Numbered from the stretch's first letter, positions 1 to 9,449 are shown. The stretch is 64,000 bases of DNA from Flavipsychrobacter sp. (GCA_017849575.1 JAFIGV010000007.1:144734-208733), one strand, 5' to 3'. Translations and numbers: made by a program. Notes: generated from the letters alone by a model not told the origin.

Positions 1-249
1 ACGGCACTCTGTCCGGGTGCTACAGAAAGCGGATTTCAGGCGGCGGCAGCCATGGAAGAAAGCGCACTCGTAAAAGGAAAAAAGCTGCCTTCGGCCGCCG
101 AGGTGGCCAAATTTGGCTACAAAGCCATGATGGCAGGCAGGGCTGTAGCGATTCATGGGTTTATGAACCGGCTCATGGCAAACGCCGTACGCTTCCTTCC
201 GCGCGGCATGGTGGTAAACATCACCCGTAAAATACAGGACCGTGCCTGA
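1..249 (+). CDS. Short-chain dehydrogenase/reductase (C-terminal fragment)
   Basis: The reading frame is open from the first base, so the gene enters from the left edge and only its last 82 residues are visible. The fragment begins with TALCPGATESGF, which matches the Pro-Gly segment after the last Rossmann strand in DltE/YqjQ-type short-chain dehydrogenases. It then has the helical C-terminal part typical of that group (KxxSAAEVAKFGYKAMMAG, then a basic helix). The catalytic Tyr-x-x-x-Lys and the NAD(P) glycine motif lie outside the window, so substrate and cofactor cannot be judged. An internal Met at 52 is not a credible start, because family sequence continues upstream of it. Confidence 0.75.
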   Translation, partial: TALCPGATESGFQAAAAMEESALVKGKKLPSAAEVAKFGYKAMMAGRAVAIHGFMNRLMANAVRFLPRGMVVNITRKIQDRA

Positions 250-335
250 TAAAACCGTAACATCGCAACCTTCGGAAGACAGAAAAAAGCGCGCTGCATG
301 ACGTACAACTGCCGGTCAAAATAGCTTGCACATCT

Positions 336-365
336 TTGAGTTTCAGTTTCCCCGCTTTACTTTTA
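336..365 (+). promoter_or_regulatory. Bacteroidota-type promoter for nupC
   Basis: TTG at 336-338, a 19-nt spacer, then TACTTTTA at 358-365, close to the Bacteroidota -7 consensus TAnnTTTG. The expected transcription start falls at or within a few bases of the ATG at 370, so the transcript would be leaderless or nearly so. Confidence 0.5.
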
Positions 366-369
366 GAGC

Positions 370-1635
370 ATGCAACGATTTACCGGTTTGATAGGCGTGG
401 TATTGATTTTGGGCATTGCCTTCCTTTTTTCCAACAATAAGAAAAGAATCAATTACCGTTTGGTGGTAAGCGGTCTGTTGCTACAAACCCTTATCGGTTT
501 TCTTGTGTTTAAGGTGCCGGTCATCAATAAGTTTTTCACCTTTTTAGGACGAGGCATGGAAAAAATTGAGGGCTTTGCGAAAGAGGGGGTAAACTTCGTG
601 TATGGAGGAATTGGCGCCTATGATTTTACGGGCAGCATTACCAACTTCAGAAATCCGGGGACTTTTGTTTTTGCGTTTAATATCACCGCAACGATCATTC
701 TGGTCACCGTTTTGGTAGCCGTGCTTTATTACATCGGGCTGATGCAGCGCATCGTTTCCCTTATTGCCCGGATGATGAACTGGGTAATGCGCGTAAGCGG
801 CGCGGAGGCACTCAGCAATGTAGCCAGCGCATTTGTTGGTCAAATAGAAGCGCAGGTCATGATACGTCCTTATCTGCCTACTATGACCCGAAGCGAACTG
901 CTTGCATCCATGAGTGGCAGTCTGGCCTGTATAGCCGGCGGCATACTAATCGTCTATGCCAATATGGGACTGCGGGCCGGACTGAACATTACCCCGCAGC
1001 TTATTGCAGCAAGTCTGATGGCGGCACCCGGAGCCCTGGTCATTGCCAAAATCGTTTATCCTGAAACGGAGGAATCGCACACCATGGGAAAGGTAAAACT
1101 GGATGTAAAGAGCGGATATAGCAACCTGATCGATGCCATCAGTCATGGCGCTTCAGACGGGTTTAAGATCGCGATGAATGTAATCGCGATGCTGATCGGC
1201 TTTATAGCGCTCATAGCTTTGCTCGACTGGTCTCTTCTGAAAATTGGCCATCTTTTCAATCCAGGTTTTGACCTCTCGCTCAACTATATTTTTTCCCGTA
1301 TCTTCTACCCCTTTGCCTGGGCCATGGGCATACCTTCTTCAGATGTGAACAATGCGGCCACTCTGCTGGGACAGAAGATAACGATCAATGAATTTGTAGC
1401 TTTTAGCAGCCTTACCACCCAGGCGGTACCGATACTCACGCCAAAAGGACTTACAATCGTAACGGTTGCCATTTGCGGCTTCGCCAATTTCAGTAGCGTA
1501 GGGATGCAGATTGGCGGCATCGGGGCCCTCGTTCCCGAACGGCGTACGGACCTCGCCAGGCTGGGCATGAAAGCCTTGCTGTGCGGTACCCTGGCCTCCT
1601 ACCTTAGCGCAACGATTGCCGGTATGCTGTTTTGA
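370..1635 (+). CDS. nupC: NupC-family concentrative nucleoside transporter
   Basis: A 421-residue polytopic inner-membrane protein of the CNT (NupC) family, which imports nucleosides by cation symport. The N-terminus has two hydrophobic helices, followed by the family core with SNVASAFVGQIEAQVMI, where a Gln/Glu pair contributes to nucleoside and cation binding in known CNTs. Later family segments are GIPSSDVNNAATLLG and the C-terminal CGFANFSSVGMQIGGIG. Length and motif order match the bacterial family. The start at 370 leads straight into the first membrane helix and sits just after a promoter-like sequence. The gene converges on the DUF2892 gene with almost no gap. Which nucleosides are carried cannot be read from sequence. 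Confidence 0.92.
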   Translation: MQRFTGLIGVVLILGIAFLFSNNKKRINYRLVVSGLLLQTLIGFLVFKVPVINKFFTFLGRGMEKIEGFAKEGVNFVYGGIGAYDFTGSITNFRNPGTFVFAFNITATIILVTVLVAVLYYIGLMQRIVSLIARMMNWVMRVSGAEALSNVASAFVGQIEAQVMIRPYLPTMTRSELLASMSGSLACIAGGILIVYANMGLRAGLNITPQLIAASLMAAPGALVIAKIVYPETEESHTMGKVKLDVKSGYSNLIDAISHGASDGFKIAMNVIAMLIGFIALIALLDWSLLKIGHLFNPGFDLSLNYIFSRIFYPFAWAMGIPSSDVNNAATLLGQKITINEFVAFSSLTTQAVPILTPKGLTIVTVAICGFANFSSVGMQIGGIGALVPERRTDLARLGMKALLCGTLASYLSATIAGMLF

Positions 1636-1637
1636 AC

Positions 1638-1823
1638 CTAATCGCGGATATTCAGTTTATCGAGAATAAGCTCTAAAGGACAAAAGCCGGTAAACGTGGA
1701 CTGGATAAGGTTTACGCCTACAAAGGCTGTAAGCCAAAGCCATTGAACATTGACAAACACGGCAAGCGAAATGCTAAGCAAGACCATAAGGCCGGCTACT
1801 CTTCTTACAATTTTTTCTCTCAT
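1638..1823 (-). CDS. DUF2892 small inner-membrane protein
   Basis: A 61-residue protein with two closely spaced hydrophobic helices and a FTGFCPLELIL C-terminus. This is the signature of DUF2892, the membrane domain also found at the end of YgaP-type rhodaneses. The Cys in the GFCP turn is conserved in that family. Its ATG overlaps the stop of the upstream PII-like gene (1820-1823), so the two are translationally coupled and it is the last gene of the efflux operon. Its biochemical role is unknown; in many Bacteroidota it accompanies sulfur or metal-stress genes. The family call is good; the link to efflux is inference from position. Confidence 0.7.
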   Translation of the reverse strand: MREKIVRRVAGLMVLLSISLAVFVNVQWLWLTAFVGVNLIQSTFTGFCPLELILDKLNIRD

Positions 1824-2143
1824 AACTGATCATTAATAAAGGTGGCATCCTCTACCGCAATCTTAAATCCCCGAAGTGGAAAAGAGCGATCGCCGGATTC
1901 ATTATACTGACGGATATTCTGCAGGGCCTTATTCGTTTTCTCTTCGTTGCAGAAACTAAAAAAGAGCAAAGAATCAAACCGCTCATGACCAGCGCTAAAC
2001 CAATGGTCGCGCAGATCTTCAGGAGGATCTTCTTTAAAACCGGTAATATCGGTCATGCTGAAAATAAAGATCCCGGATTGATGCAGCAGATGAATAACGT
2101 CTTTTTTGCTTTCCTGAACACAGGTTATTACGAGTAATTTCAT
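1820..2143 (-). CDS. Small PII-like protein downstream of RND pump
   Basis: A protein of about 107 residues with no signal peptide and no membrane segment. I place the start at the internal Met of MKLLVITCVQESKKDVIHLL rather than 12 codons earlier, because the family-like beta strand begins there. The pattern (short strand, helix, strand, loop, then a second strand-helix-strand ending in VEDATFI) suggests a ferredoxin-like PII or DUF3240-type fold. Small PII-like proteins are found next to heavy-metal or RND efflux pumps in other bacteria, where a ligand-sensing role has been proposed. It lies between the RND pump and DUF2892 in one operon. I recognise the context better than the sequence, so the fold assignment is tentative. 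Confidence 0.55.
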   Translation of the reverse strand: MKLLVITCVQESKKDVIHLLHQSGIFIFSMTDITGFKEDPPEDLRDHWFSAGHERFDSLLFFSFCNEEKTNKALQNIRQYNESGDRSFPLRGFKIAVEDATFINDQL

Positions 2144-2194
2144 TGTATTGATTTTAAACAGCGGGCAGCCCTCAAGCAAGACTGCCCGCCCTTG

Positions 2195-5100
2195 TTACTT
2201 AACTTTATTCTTCATCATCTTATGGTAGAGCAGCGGCACTACAAGTAGGGTAAGGAAGGTAGAAGTTATCGTTCCGCCCATAAGGGAAATAGCCAGCCCC
2301 TGAAAAATGGGATCAAAGAGAATAATGACTGCCCCCAGTGCTACAGCGCCGGCAGTAAGCAGGATCGGCGTAGTACGCACTGCACCTGCTTCGATCACCG
2401 CCTGATTGAGCGGTATGCCTTCTCTTAGCCTTATATTGATAAAGTCAATCAACAGAATGGAGTTACGCACCATCACCCCTGCCAGCGCAATAAAACCAAT
2501 CATAGAAGTAGCCGTGAAATAAGCACCCATCAGCCAGTGTCCCAGCACAATACCTACCAATGACAAGGGTATTGCTGCAAGCATAATCACGGGTACTTTA
2601 AAATCCTGAAACCAACCTACGATGAGCATGTAAATGATGATGATAACCGCCGCGAACGCTATGCCCAGATCGCGAAACACCTCGTAAGTGATCTGCCATT
2701 CGCCATCCCATTTCAAAGTATAGTCGTCTTCAAACTCGGGTTGTTGCGTGTATTCTTCCGTTACAGAATATCCCGCCGGTAGTTTCAGTTTTTTAAGGCT
2801 GTCGGATATTTTAGAAATGGCATAGAAAGGACTTTCCAGCGTACCTGCCACATCAGCAAGCACATATACGACCTGCTTCTGGTTTTTGCGGTAGATGCTC
2901 TTTTCACGTACCTGCCTTTTTATCGTAACCAGATCGCGGATAGGCACTGAATTGCCTTGCATACTGGTGACGTTAAGCGCCAGAACATCTTCAATACTTG
3001 CCTTTTCCGCATCGCTGAGTTGTAGCCTTATAGCTGTCTGTTTATAAGCCTGAGGTTCGTATATATTTCCCGCTGTCATTCCGGACAAAGCACCGTTGAT
3101 GGTAGCCGTGATCTGCATCGGTGCCACGCCATGCTGCATAGCTTTTTGCTTGTCAATTTCCAGCAGATATTCCGGTTGGTCGTCTTCCACCATCCAGTCC
3201 ACGTCCACTACGTCGCCGGTATGTTTAAAAATCTCCTTCAACTGTCCGGCAATGCTCAACTGCTGTTGCGCATCCGGGCCATATACCTCAGCTACGAGCG
3301 TGGAGAGCACCGGAGGGCCGGGTGGCACTTCAACAATCTTCACATTCGCATGATACCTCTTCGCAATTTCCTGTATTGGAGCACGCATCCCGCGGGCGAT
3401 CTCGTGACTCTGAGCATGACGCTCCTCCTTATCAACCAGGTTAACCTGTATATCGGCTACATGATCGCCACGGCGCAGATCGTAGTGACGCACCAGCCCA
3501 TTGAAACTAATCGGGGCCGAAGTACCAATGTACTCCTGATAGTCCTTCACCAGAGGCTGCGTGGCAATGTAACCGGCAATATCATGCGCCACCGCCTGTG
3601 TCTTTTCGAGCGGCGTACCTTCCGGCATATCAATGACAATCTGAAACTCATTTTTATTGTCAAAGGGTAGCATTTTAACTGCAACCGTTTTGGTATAAAA
3701 AAGCGCGAGCGATCCGATCAGGATGACCACCGTACCCAGGATGAAGGCGTACCTTTTGGTGCGGGATTGCAGCAGGGGCTGAATAAAGGCGAGATACAAT
3801 TTGTAAATCCGGGTCTCTTCCAACACAAAGTGTTTATCGTCCTTATGCTCGTGACCATGCTTTTCTTTTTCGCGCAGAAATATATACCCGAGATAGGGCG
3901 TCAGTGTCAGGGCCACAATAAGGGAAAGCATCATGGCAATAGAAGCGCCAATGGGCATCGGGCTCATATAAGGGCCCATCAGGCCAGAGACAAATGCCAT
4001 GGGCAAGACTGCGGCAATCACAGTAAAGGTGGCCAGTATGGTAGGATTGCCCACCTCATTGATGGCGAAAATGGCTGCCTGCAAAGGCGGTAACCGCTTC
4101 ATCTTGAAATGCCGGTGCATATTTTCGGCAATGATGATGGAGTCGTCCACAACAATACCCGTGATGAAAACGAGCGCAAACAGCGTAATTCGATTCAGCG
4201 TATAATCGAGGAAGTAGTAGCTGAACAAGGTAAGGGCGAAGGTTACCGGCACCGATAGAAACACTACCAGCCCGCCGCGCCAGCCCATAGCCAACATAAC
4301 AAACAACGTAACGACTACAATCGCTATGAACAGGTGTAGTAGAAGTTCCGACACCTTATGCGAGGCGGTTTCGCCGTAGTTTCTCGTAATGCTGAGCTGA
4401 ACATCCGAGGGCAGAAGGCTCTTTTCGATATGTTCTACTTTTTTCAAAATCCGTTCACTGAGCTTCATGGCATCAGCACCTTTCTTTTTTGAAACCGAAA
4501 GGGTTACCGCGGGGTAGCTCGACTTATATTTTCCGGCCATCGCCTGGTCAGCCTTTCCATACCCGAAGGTTACATATTGCGCCGGCGTCTGCGGCCCTTC
4601 CTGCACAGTTGCTACCTGTTTCAGATAGACCGGTTGTTGTTCGTTGATGCCGACTACCACCTGCTGAACGTCTTCTGCACCCGACAAAAAATTGCCGGTC
4701 TGAACAGCATAAGCCGTATCATTTTGCAGCAACGTGCCGCCGGGCAATTGACTATTACTGGCCTGCAGTGCTTTATTGACAGCCAGCAGGTCTATATGCA
4801 GCCGCGCCATCTTTGCCCGGTCGAGGATCACCTTAAGTTCGCGACTTCTTCCACCCAGAATATTAATATCAGCGACGTCGGGAATTTTTTTGATCTCGTT
4901 CGTCAGTTCTTCGCCCATTTGCCTGAGCTGAAAATCATCATACCGTTCGCTCCACAAAGTCAGGCCCAATACGGGCACATCGTCGATAGCGCGGGTTTTG
5001 ATCATGGGCATGGTAACACCCTGCGGCATCCTGTCCATGTTTTTCATCAGTTCGCTGTAGAGCTTCACGAGGGATCGTTCTATATCCTCTCCCACATAGA

Positions 5101-5398
5101 ACTGTACAATCAGCATCACCTGCCCCTTCATAGAAGTGGAGTACACATACTCTACCCCCTTAATGTTGGAGATGATCTTTTCCATAGGTGCCGCCACCTT
5201 GGTTTCCACTTCTTTGGGCGAAGCACCCGGGTAGCCGATAAAAATGTCGGCCATAGGCACCTGTATCTGCGGCTCTTCTTCGCGGGGGATGAGCAGCGTA
5301 CTGTAACCTCCTATCAGCAGGAAGGCTACCATCAGTAAAATAGTCAGCTTCGATTGTAAAAAAGCCTTGGCAATATTTCCCGAAAATCCTTTTTCCAT
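2195..5398 (-). CDS. RND efflux pump inner-membrane subunit (AcrB-like)
   Basis: A 1067-residue protein of the normal size for the AcrB/HAE and CusA/HME superfamily of proton-driven tripartite efflux pumps. An N-terminal helix is followed by the motif LIPREEEPQIQVP and a first periplasmic porter domain. A block of helices contains GIVVDDSIIIAENM, where the adjacent aspartates correspond to the proton-relay pair of AcrB. A second porter domain (residues about 560-850) and a final helix block complete it. The two adjacent Asp favour an organic-solute or drug pump over a CusA-type metal pump, but the neighbouring PII-like gene leaves metals possible. It follows the adaptor gene by 38 bp and should form a complex with that adaptor and the TolC-like channel. 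Confidence 0.92.
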   Translation of the reverse strand: MEKGFSGNIAKAFLQSKLTILLMVAFLLIGGYSTLLIPREEEPQIQVPMADIFIGYPGASPKEVETKVAAPMEKIISNIKGVEYVYSTSMKGQVMLIVQFYVGEDIERSLVKLYSELMKNMDRMPQGVTMPMIKTRAIDDVPVLGLTLWSERYDDFQLRQMGEELTNEIKKIPDVADINILGGRSRELKVILDRAKMARLHIDLLAVNKALQASNSQLPGGTLLQNDTAYAVQTGNFLSGAEDVQQVVVGINEQQPVYLKQVATVQEGPQTPAQYVTFGYGKADQAMAGKYKSSYPAVTLSVSKKKGADAMKLSERILKKVEHIEKSLLPSDVQLSITRNYGETASHKVSELLLHLFIAIVVVTLFVMLAMGWRGGLVVFLSVPVTFALTLFSYYFLDYTLNRITLFALVFITGIVVDDSIIIAENMHRHFKMKRLPPLQAAIFAINEVGNPTILATFTVIAAVLPMAFVSGLMGPYMSPMPIGASIAMMLSLIVALTLTPYLGYIFLREKEKHGHEHKDDKHFVLEETRIYKLYLAFIQPLLQSRTKRYAFILGTVVILIGSLALFYTKTVAVKMLPFDNKNEFQIVIDMPEGTPLEKTQAVAHDIAGYIATQPLVKDYQEYIGTSAPISFNGLVRHYDLRRGDHVADIQVNLVDKEERHAQSHEIARGMRAPIQEIAKRYHANVKIVEVPPGPPVLSTLVAEVYGPDAQQQLSIAGQLKEIFKHTGDVVDVDWMVEDDQPEYLLEIDKQKAMQHGVAPMQITATINGALSGMTAGNIYEPQAYKQTAIRLQLSDAEKASIEDVLALNVTSMQGNSVPIRDLVTIKRQVREKSIYRKNQKQVVYVLADVAGTLESPFYAISKISDSLKKLKLPAGYSVTEEYTQQPEFEDDYTLKWDGEWQITYEVFRDLGIAFAAVIIIIYMLIVGWFQDFKVPVIMLAAIPLSLVGIVLGHWLMGAYFTATSMIGFIALAGVMVRNSILLIDFINIRLREGIPLNQAVIEAGAVRTTPILLTAGAVALGAVIILFDPIFQGLAISLMGGTITSTFLTLLVVPLLYHKMMKNKVK

Positions 5399-5436
5399 CA
5401 GTTTGGTCTTTGATCTTTAATTTGATTGAGGCTTGC

Positions 5437-6549
5437 TTAAAGACTTCCTGCATTCTTTAGCGTAACGGGCGCTCCATTGTAGAGCTTGCCATCATATTGC
5501 ACAATGAATTTTTCACCCTTGTCGAGACCGGACAGTACCTCCACCTCATTTCCCTGCTCCTTGCCCAGGCGCACCCAGCGTAGCAGTGCGGTATTATCGT
5601 GGCTAATGGTGTAGATACCGGCAAGTTCGTTCCGGCGCACGATGCTACTCAACGGTACCATTACTGCATCCTGTGTGTGCGCCAGCCCTTCCGGCGCAGC
5701 GATGCTGATCTGTGCAAACATTCCGGCATAGAGGTCTTTTTGATCGGCAGCAGGTATAGAAATCCTAACCGGGTATTGTCCTCCGGAATACTGTGATGAG
5801 GCACTCACTTCGGTTACCGTTCCCTTCACTACCTTTCGCGCAGCGGCAATGGTGATGAGTGCGGCCGTACCCGGTTTCAGCGCTGCAATATCAGCTTCCT
5901 GAACTGAGGCAGAAATCCGCAGACTGCCCTTCCCTTCGATGGCTACCACGGGCATGCCCGGTGAAGCCATATTGCCGACGTCCATCATTTTTTGGGTCAC
6001 CACACCGCTGAAGGGCGCACGGACATTGGTATAGCTCATCTGTGCCTCTACCTCATTTCTCATTTGTCTTGCAGCCTGCAACGCTGCTTTGGCGCCATTG
6101 TACTGTAGTGCCATGTTCTCCAGCTCTTTTGCCGAAGCACTTTGATTTTTAAAAAGAGTTTTATATCGCTCGTAGTCTTTCTCGGCATTCTGAAAAGCAG
6201 CATCTGCCTGTGCAATTGCAGCTTCGGTCTGCGCTTTTTTAGCGGCTATGTCTGCACTGCTAATCGAGAAAAGCAACTGCCCCTCTTTTACGGCATCGCC
6301 CACTCTCACGTGTACGCCAGTGATATATCCCATCATGCGGGTGCTGATCATGGCCGATTGTGTGGCTTCCACCTGACCATTGGCTACGATGCCCGCACCG
6401 GCTGAACCGGATGGCGTAGCCACAACCACGGGTATGGGCTTGTCATTGTTCTTAATGGCTTTTGTTTCGTCGTCTCCCGAACAAGCGGCAAAGAAAACTG
6501 CCATTGCTGCGGCTGCAAATCCAGTCCGCGTAAATTGGTTCTTTATCAT
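5437..6549 (-). CDS. RND efflux periplasmic adaptor (membrane-fusion lipoprotein)
   Basis: A 370-residue adaptor that would bridge the inner-membrane pump to the TolC channel. The N-terminus ends in a lipobox-like FFAACSGDDE, so the protein is probably lipid-anchored in the periplasm. A first half-lipoyl segment (GIVANGQVEATQSAMISTRM) is followed by an alpha-hairpin of alternating Ala, Lys and Gln helices (about residues 105-165). The second lipoyl half (RAPFSGVVTQKMMDVGNMA), a beta-barrel and a membrane-proximal domain complete the usual order. The gene sits 13 bp after the TolC-like gene and 38 bp before the pump gene, all on the minus strand. Family assignment is secure; cargo is unknown. 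Confidence 0.93.
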   Translation of the reverse strand: MIKNQFTRTGFAAAAMAVFFAACSGDDETKAIKNNDKPIPVVVATPSGSAGAGIVANGQVEATQSAMISTRMMGYITGVHVRVGDAVKEGQLLFSISSADIAAKKAQTEAAIAQADAAFQNAEKDYERYKTLFKNQSASAKELENMALQYNGAKAALQAARQMRNEVEAQMSYTNVRAPFSGVVTQKMMDVGNMASPGMPVVAIEGKGSLRISASVQEADIAALKPGTAALITIAAARKVVKGTVTEVSASSQYSGGQYPVRISIPAADQKDLYAGMFAQISIAAPEGLAHTQDAVMVPLSSIVRRNELAGIYTISHDNTALLRWVRLGKEQGNEVEVLSGLDKGEKFIVQYDGKLYNGAPVTLKNAGSL

Positions 6550-6562
6550 GGGGTACTTTTTT

Positions 6563-7897
6563 TTAAGGATGATTTTTTGTGAGAAATTCCAGATAGATCA
6601 ATGCACTGTTCTTTTCAAAAACAGCCTGCGCATAGGCTAAGCGCTGTTGTGAAAGCTGTGTCTGCGCCATCAGCAGATCGGTGGTGCTAACCAGGCCCTG
6701 TTCATGACGGTTGCGTGTGATGCGCAATGCCTCCATTGCCTGATTGACCGCCTCCTGCTGTTGATTGATCTTATAGCGCGCATCTTTAAGCTGGCGCAGC
6801 GCTTTCGAAATCTCGACGCGGCTTTGTTCTTTCGTTTGTTCCAACTCTTCAGCGAGCTTATCGCGCTCATACCTGCGGCTTTTCACTTTTTGATGCAAAT
6901 CGCCCCGAAACAGATCCCACGACAATTGCGCACCCGCGAGATAACCATTTCCATAAAACCCGAAAGCGCGATCGTCGTGCAACTGATAATCTGCAAAGGC
7001 ATTGAGACGAGGCAGATAATTCATTCGTTCGCTTTTCAACATTTCGTTATATGCCCCCACAGCAGATTCCATAGCACGGATATCAGCCCGCGACTCCGGC
7101 AACACCACCTCATCAGCGGGCACATCTGCAAACACCGCCGTATCTGGCTGATAGGTGCTTCCTGCGGGACGATTCATCAAAACACTCAGAAAATCGGAAG
7201 CATTGTTGATATTGGATTGAGCCTCTGCGAGCTGTGTTTCGACGGTCTTCAGATGGACTTCAGTATTCAGAAAGTCGGACTGCTGCAGCATGCCAAGATC
7301 ATAACGGTCTTTGATAAACTTGCGGGCCGACTGTGCGGTCACGAGCGCTTCTTCCATTACCGCCTTCATATCCCAACTAAGCTGCAGTTGGAGATAAGAC
7401 TGCTGCACCTGCCATACAACAAACTCTTCCGTACGCATTCTTTTGTAGCGATACAGTGCTACCTGTTTCGCAGCGGCGCGTCGGGCATACAACATATCCA
7501 TGTTGAGCAGGGGCTGTTGCACCGAAAACTTTGTCATAAAGTCGGGGTGGTCCTCCGGATTATTTAATCCTGCAGGGTCAAAGTCCATTGCAGAAATACG
7601 TTGCTGCTGCAGCTTAAAGCCAAAAGCATTCAACGGATTGTTGGTCGTGAACGCAGTGTAGGAGACGTTCACCTGTGGCATAAACACCGCATTCGTTTGT
7701 TTGTAACCCGCCTTTGCAACCTGCTCATCCAGCTTTGCGATAAGGATGTTCCGGTTTTGCTGAGTGGCTCTGTTGAGTGCGTCATCAAGCCTCAGGCGCT
7801 CAACGCTTTGTTGTGCAAGAGCCGGATAAACAGCGCAGAAGTAAAGTGCGGACAGCAGGACCCATAACTTTCCTTGCTTCGATTGGTCTTCAGACAT
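6563..7897 (-). CDS. TolC-family outer-membrane efflux protein
   Basis: About 444 residues of TolC/OprM type: the outer-membrane channel of the tripartite exporter encoded by the next two genes. I choose the Met of MSEDQSKQGKLWVLL because it gives a basic stretch, a hydrophobic core and an AxA-like cleavage site (YPALAQQ). The longer frame reaching 7954 would put the signal peptide 19 residues inside. The mature part shows two repeats of long amphipathic helices (for example QAMEALRITRNRHEQGLVST near the end) and the conserved LRLDDALNRATQQN opening. It is the first gene of the operon. Confidence 0.9.
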   Translation of the reverse strand: MSEDQSKQGKLWVLLSALYFCAVYPALAQQSVERLRLDDALNRATQQNRNILIAKLDEQVAKAGYKQTNAVFMPQVNVSYTAFTTNNPLNAFGFKLQQQRISAMDFDPAGLNNPEDHPDFMTKFSVQQPLLNMDMLYARRAAAKQVALYRYKRMRTEEFVVWQVQQSYLQLQLSWDMKAVMEEALVTAQSARKFIKDRYDLGMLQQSDFLNTEVHLKTVETQLAEAQSNINNASDFLSVLMNRPAGSTYQPDTAVFADVPADEVVLPESRADIRAMESAVGAYNEMLKSERMNYLPRLNAFADYQLHDDRAFGFYGNGYLAGAQLSWDLFRGDLHQKVKSRRYERDKLAEELEQTKEQSRVEISKALRQLKDARYKINQQQEAVNQAMEALRITRNRHEQGLVSTTDLLMAQTQLSQQRLAYAQAVFEKNSALIYLEFLTKNHP

Positions 7898-8065
7898 GCT
7901 ATTGAAAAATTTGTGCGCAAAAATATTTTCGGGCATTGCCCTTATGCGTGACATTAATCACAGCACCACCCCAACAGGGAGGCTATTTGCCTATTGATAT
8001 TCATGATACCGGACAACCTGGAGATCAAAACCGTTTCGGAACTTCGCCTCCAAACATCAAGACAT

Positions 8066-8665
8066 ATGAAAGCGTTTTGGAACAACCGCTTTACAGAACA
8101 TACTGCGGTTTACGGAGAAGAGCCCAACCAGTTTTTCAAAGACTTTTTAGACGCACAACCGATGGCGGGCAGCATGCTGTTGCCGGCCGAAGGGCAAGGC
8201 AGAAATGCTATCTATGCAGCAAAAAAAGGCTGGCAGGTTGATGCATTTGATTTTAGCGAAGCGGCTCAAAAAACTACCCTGGACCGGGCAAAGCGCGAAG
8301 GAGTTTCTGTGCATTATGAAGTCACAGACATAGGAACATTCCGTGCCCATCGTCAGTACGACTGCATAGCATTGATTTTTGTACACCAGCCGGAAAGCTT
8401 ACGCAAATCCTTTCATCAGGAACTCGTGCAGGCGCTAAAGCCGGGCGGTTGGCTGGTGGCAGAGGTGTATAGCAAAAGCCAGATTCATAATAACACAGGT
8501 GGACCACAGGACCTGGCGATGCTCTATGACGTTGCTACTTTTAGAAGCGATTTTGAAGGATTCAACTTCCTGACCCTTGAGGAACTACATACCGACATCA
8601 GCGAAGGGATTTTTCACAGTGGCATGTCTGATGTAGTACGTTGTGTAGCGCGTAAACCGATGTAA
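8066..8665 (+). CDS. Class I SAM-dependent methyltransferase
   Basis: A soluble methyltransferase of about 199 residues. I use the Met of MKAFWNNRFTEHTAVYG, since family homology starts there and the upstream 24 codons look like non-coding leader. The SAM-binding motif I is altered: where many have GxGxG, this has LLPAEGQGRNAIYAAKKGW, the pattern of TehB-like and thiopurine-like methyltransferases. DAFDFSEAA follows as the acidic end of strand 2 and LKPGGWLVAEVYS as motif III. The substrate is not evident; TehB-like small-molecule methylation is a guess. It is divergent from the efflux operon. Confidence 0.8.
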   Translation: MKAFWNNRFTEHTAVYGEEPNQFFKDFLDAQPMAGSMLLPAEGQGRNAIYAAKKGWQVDAFDFSEAAQKTTLDRAKREGVSVHYEVTDIGTFRAHRQYDCIALIFVHQPESLRKSFHQELVQALKPGGWLVAEVYSKSQIHNNTGGPQDLAMLYDVATFRSDFEGFNFLTLEELHTDISEGIFHSGMSDVVRCVARKPM

Positions 8666-8854
8666 ATCTCAGTCCCTATTCACTTCGCGTATGTAAAAAT
8701 ACAGGTCCGTGTTTTAGTCCGTTAGGAGATGCGCTTCCGTGCAGCGAGCGACGGAAATAGGTTGCTTCCGAATTTTTCTTTTTCGTCTGTTTTTTTACGG
8801 CGCGGTTTTTTTACCCCTTCCGGCATTGGAAAACTATCTAAAATCAAATTGACA

Positions 8855-9409
8855 ATGGCAAGTATTGAAGGTAAAAAAGTAGCGCTGCTTACAGAACAAG
8901 GCTTTGAAGAAGTGGAACTTACATCACCGATGCAGGCCCTGAAGGACGCGGGTGCAACGGTTCATGTAATTTCTCCCAATGCAGGAAAAGTAAAGGGCTG
9001 GAACCACACGGACTGGGGCAAAGAAGTGCCTGTAGATAAGGTGCTCGATGAAGCCAACCCGGCAGAATATGATATGCTCATGTTGCCCGGAGGGGTGATG
9101 AACCCCGACAAGCTTCGTCAGAACAGTAAGGCAGTGGCATTTGCCCAGCATTTTCTTGAGACGGGTAAACCCCTTGCGGCTATTTGCCACGGACCGCAAC
9201 TACTCATTGAAACAGGGCTGATCGATGGAAGAAAAATGACCTCCTACCCTTCGCTGCGCACCGATCTGGAGAATGCAGGTGTGCAGTGGGAAGACAAGGA
9301 AGTGATCGTGGATCATGGACTGGTAACGAGCAGAAAGCCGGACGATCTGGAAGCCTTCAACAAAAAAATGCTGGAAGAACTTCGCGAAGGGCAACACCAG
9401 CCTCAATAA
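8855..9409 (+). CDS. DJ-1/PfpI family type 1 glutamine amidotransferase-like protein
   Basis: 184 residues from the Met of MASIEGKKVALLTEQGFEE; the longer open frame starts 42 codons earlier in unrelated sequence. The protein has the PfpI/DJ-1 layout: GFEEVELTSPMQAL near the start, DMLMLPGGVMNPD in the middle and the nucleophile elbow AAICHGPQLLIE. The Cys is the catalytic residue and is followed by His. Members act as proteases, chaperones or deglycases on glycated proteins and nucleotides; the exact activity here is not determinable. It stands alone, with about 190 bp of featureless DNA before it. Confidence 0.88.
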   Translation: MASIEGKKVALLTEQGFEEVELTSPMQALKDAGATVHVISPNAGKVKGWNHTDWGKEVPVDKVLDEANPAEYDMLMLPGGVMNPDKLRQNSKAVAFAQHFLETGKPLAAICHGPQLLIETGLIDGRKMTSYPSLRTDLENAGVQWEDKEVIVDHGLVTSRKPDDLEAFNKKMLEELREGQHQPQ

Positions 9410-9449
9410 AACCCCGGGGTGGCCTGAACCAACAGGCCACTCTATTTTT

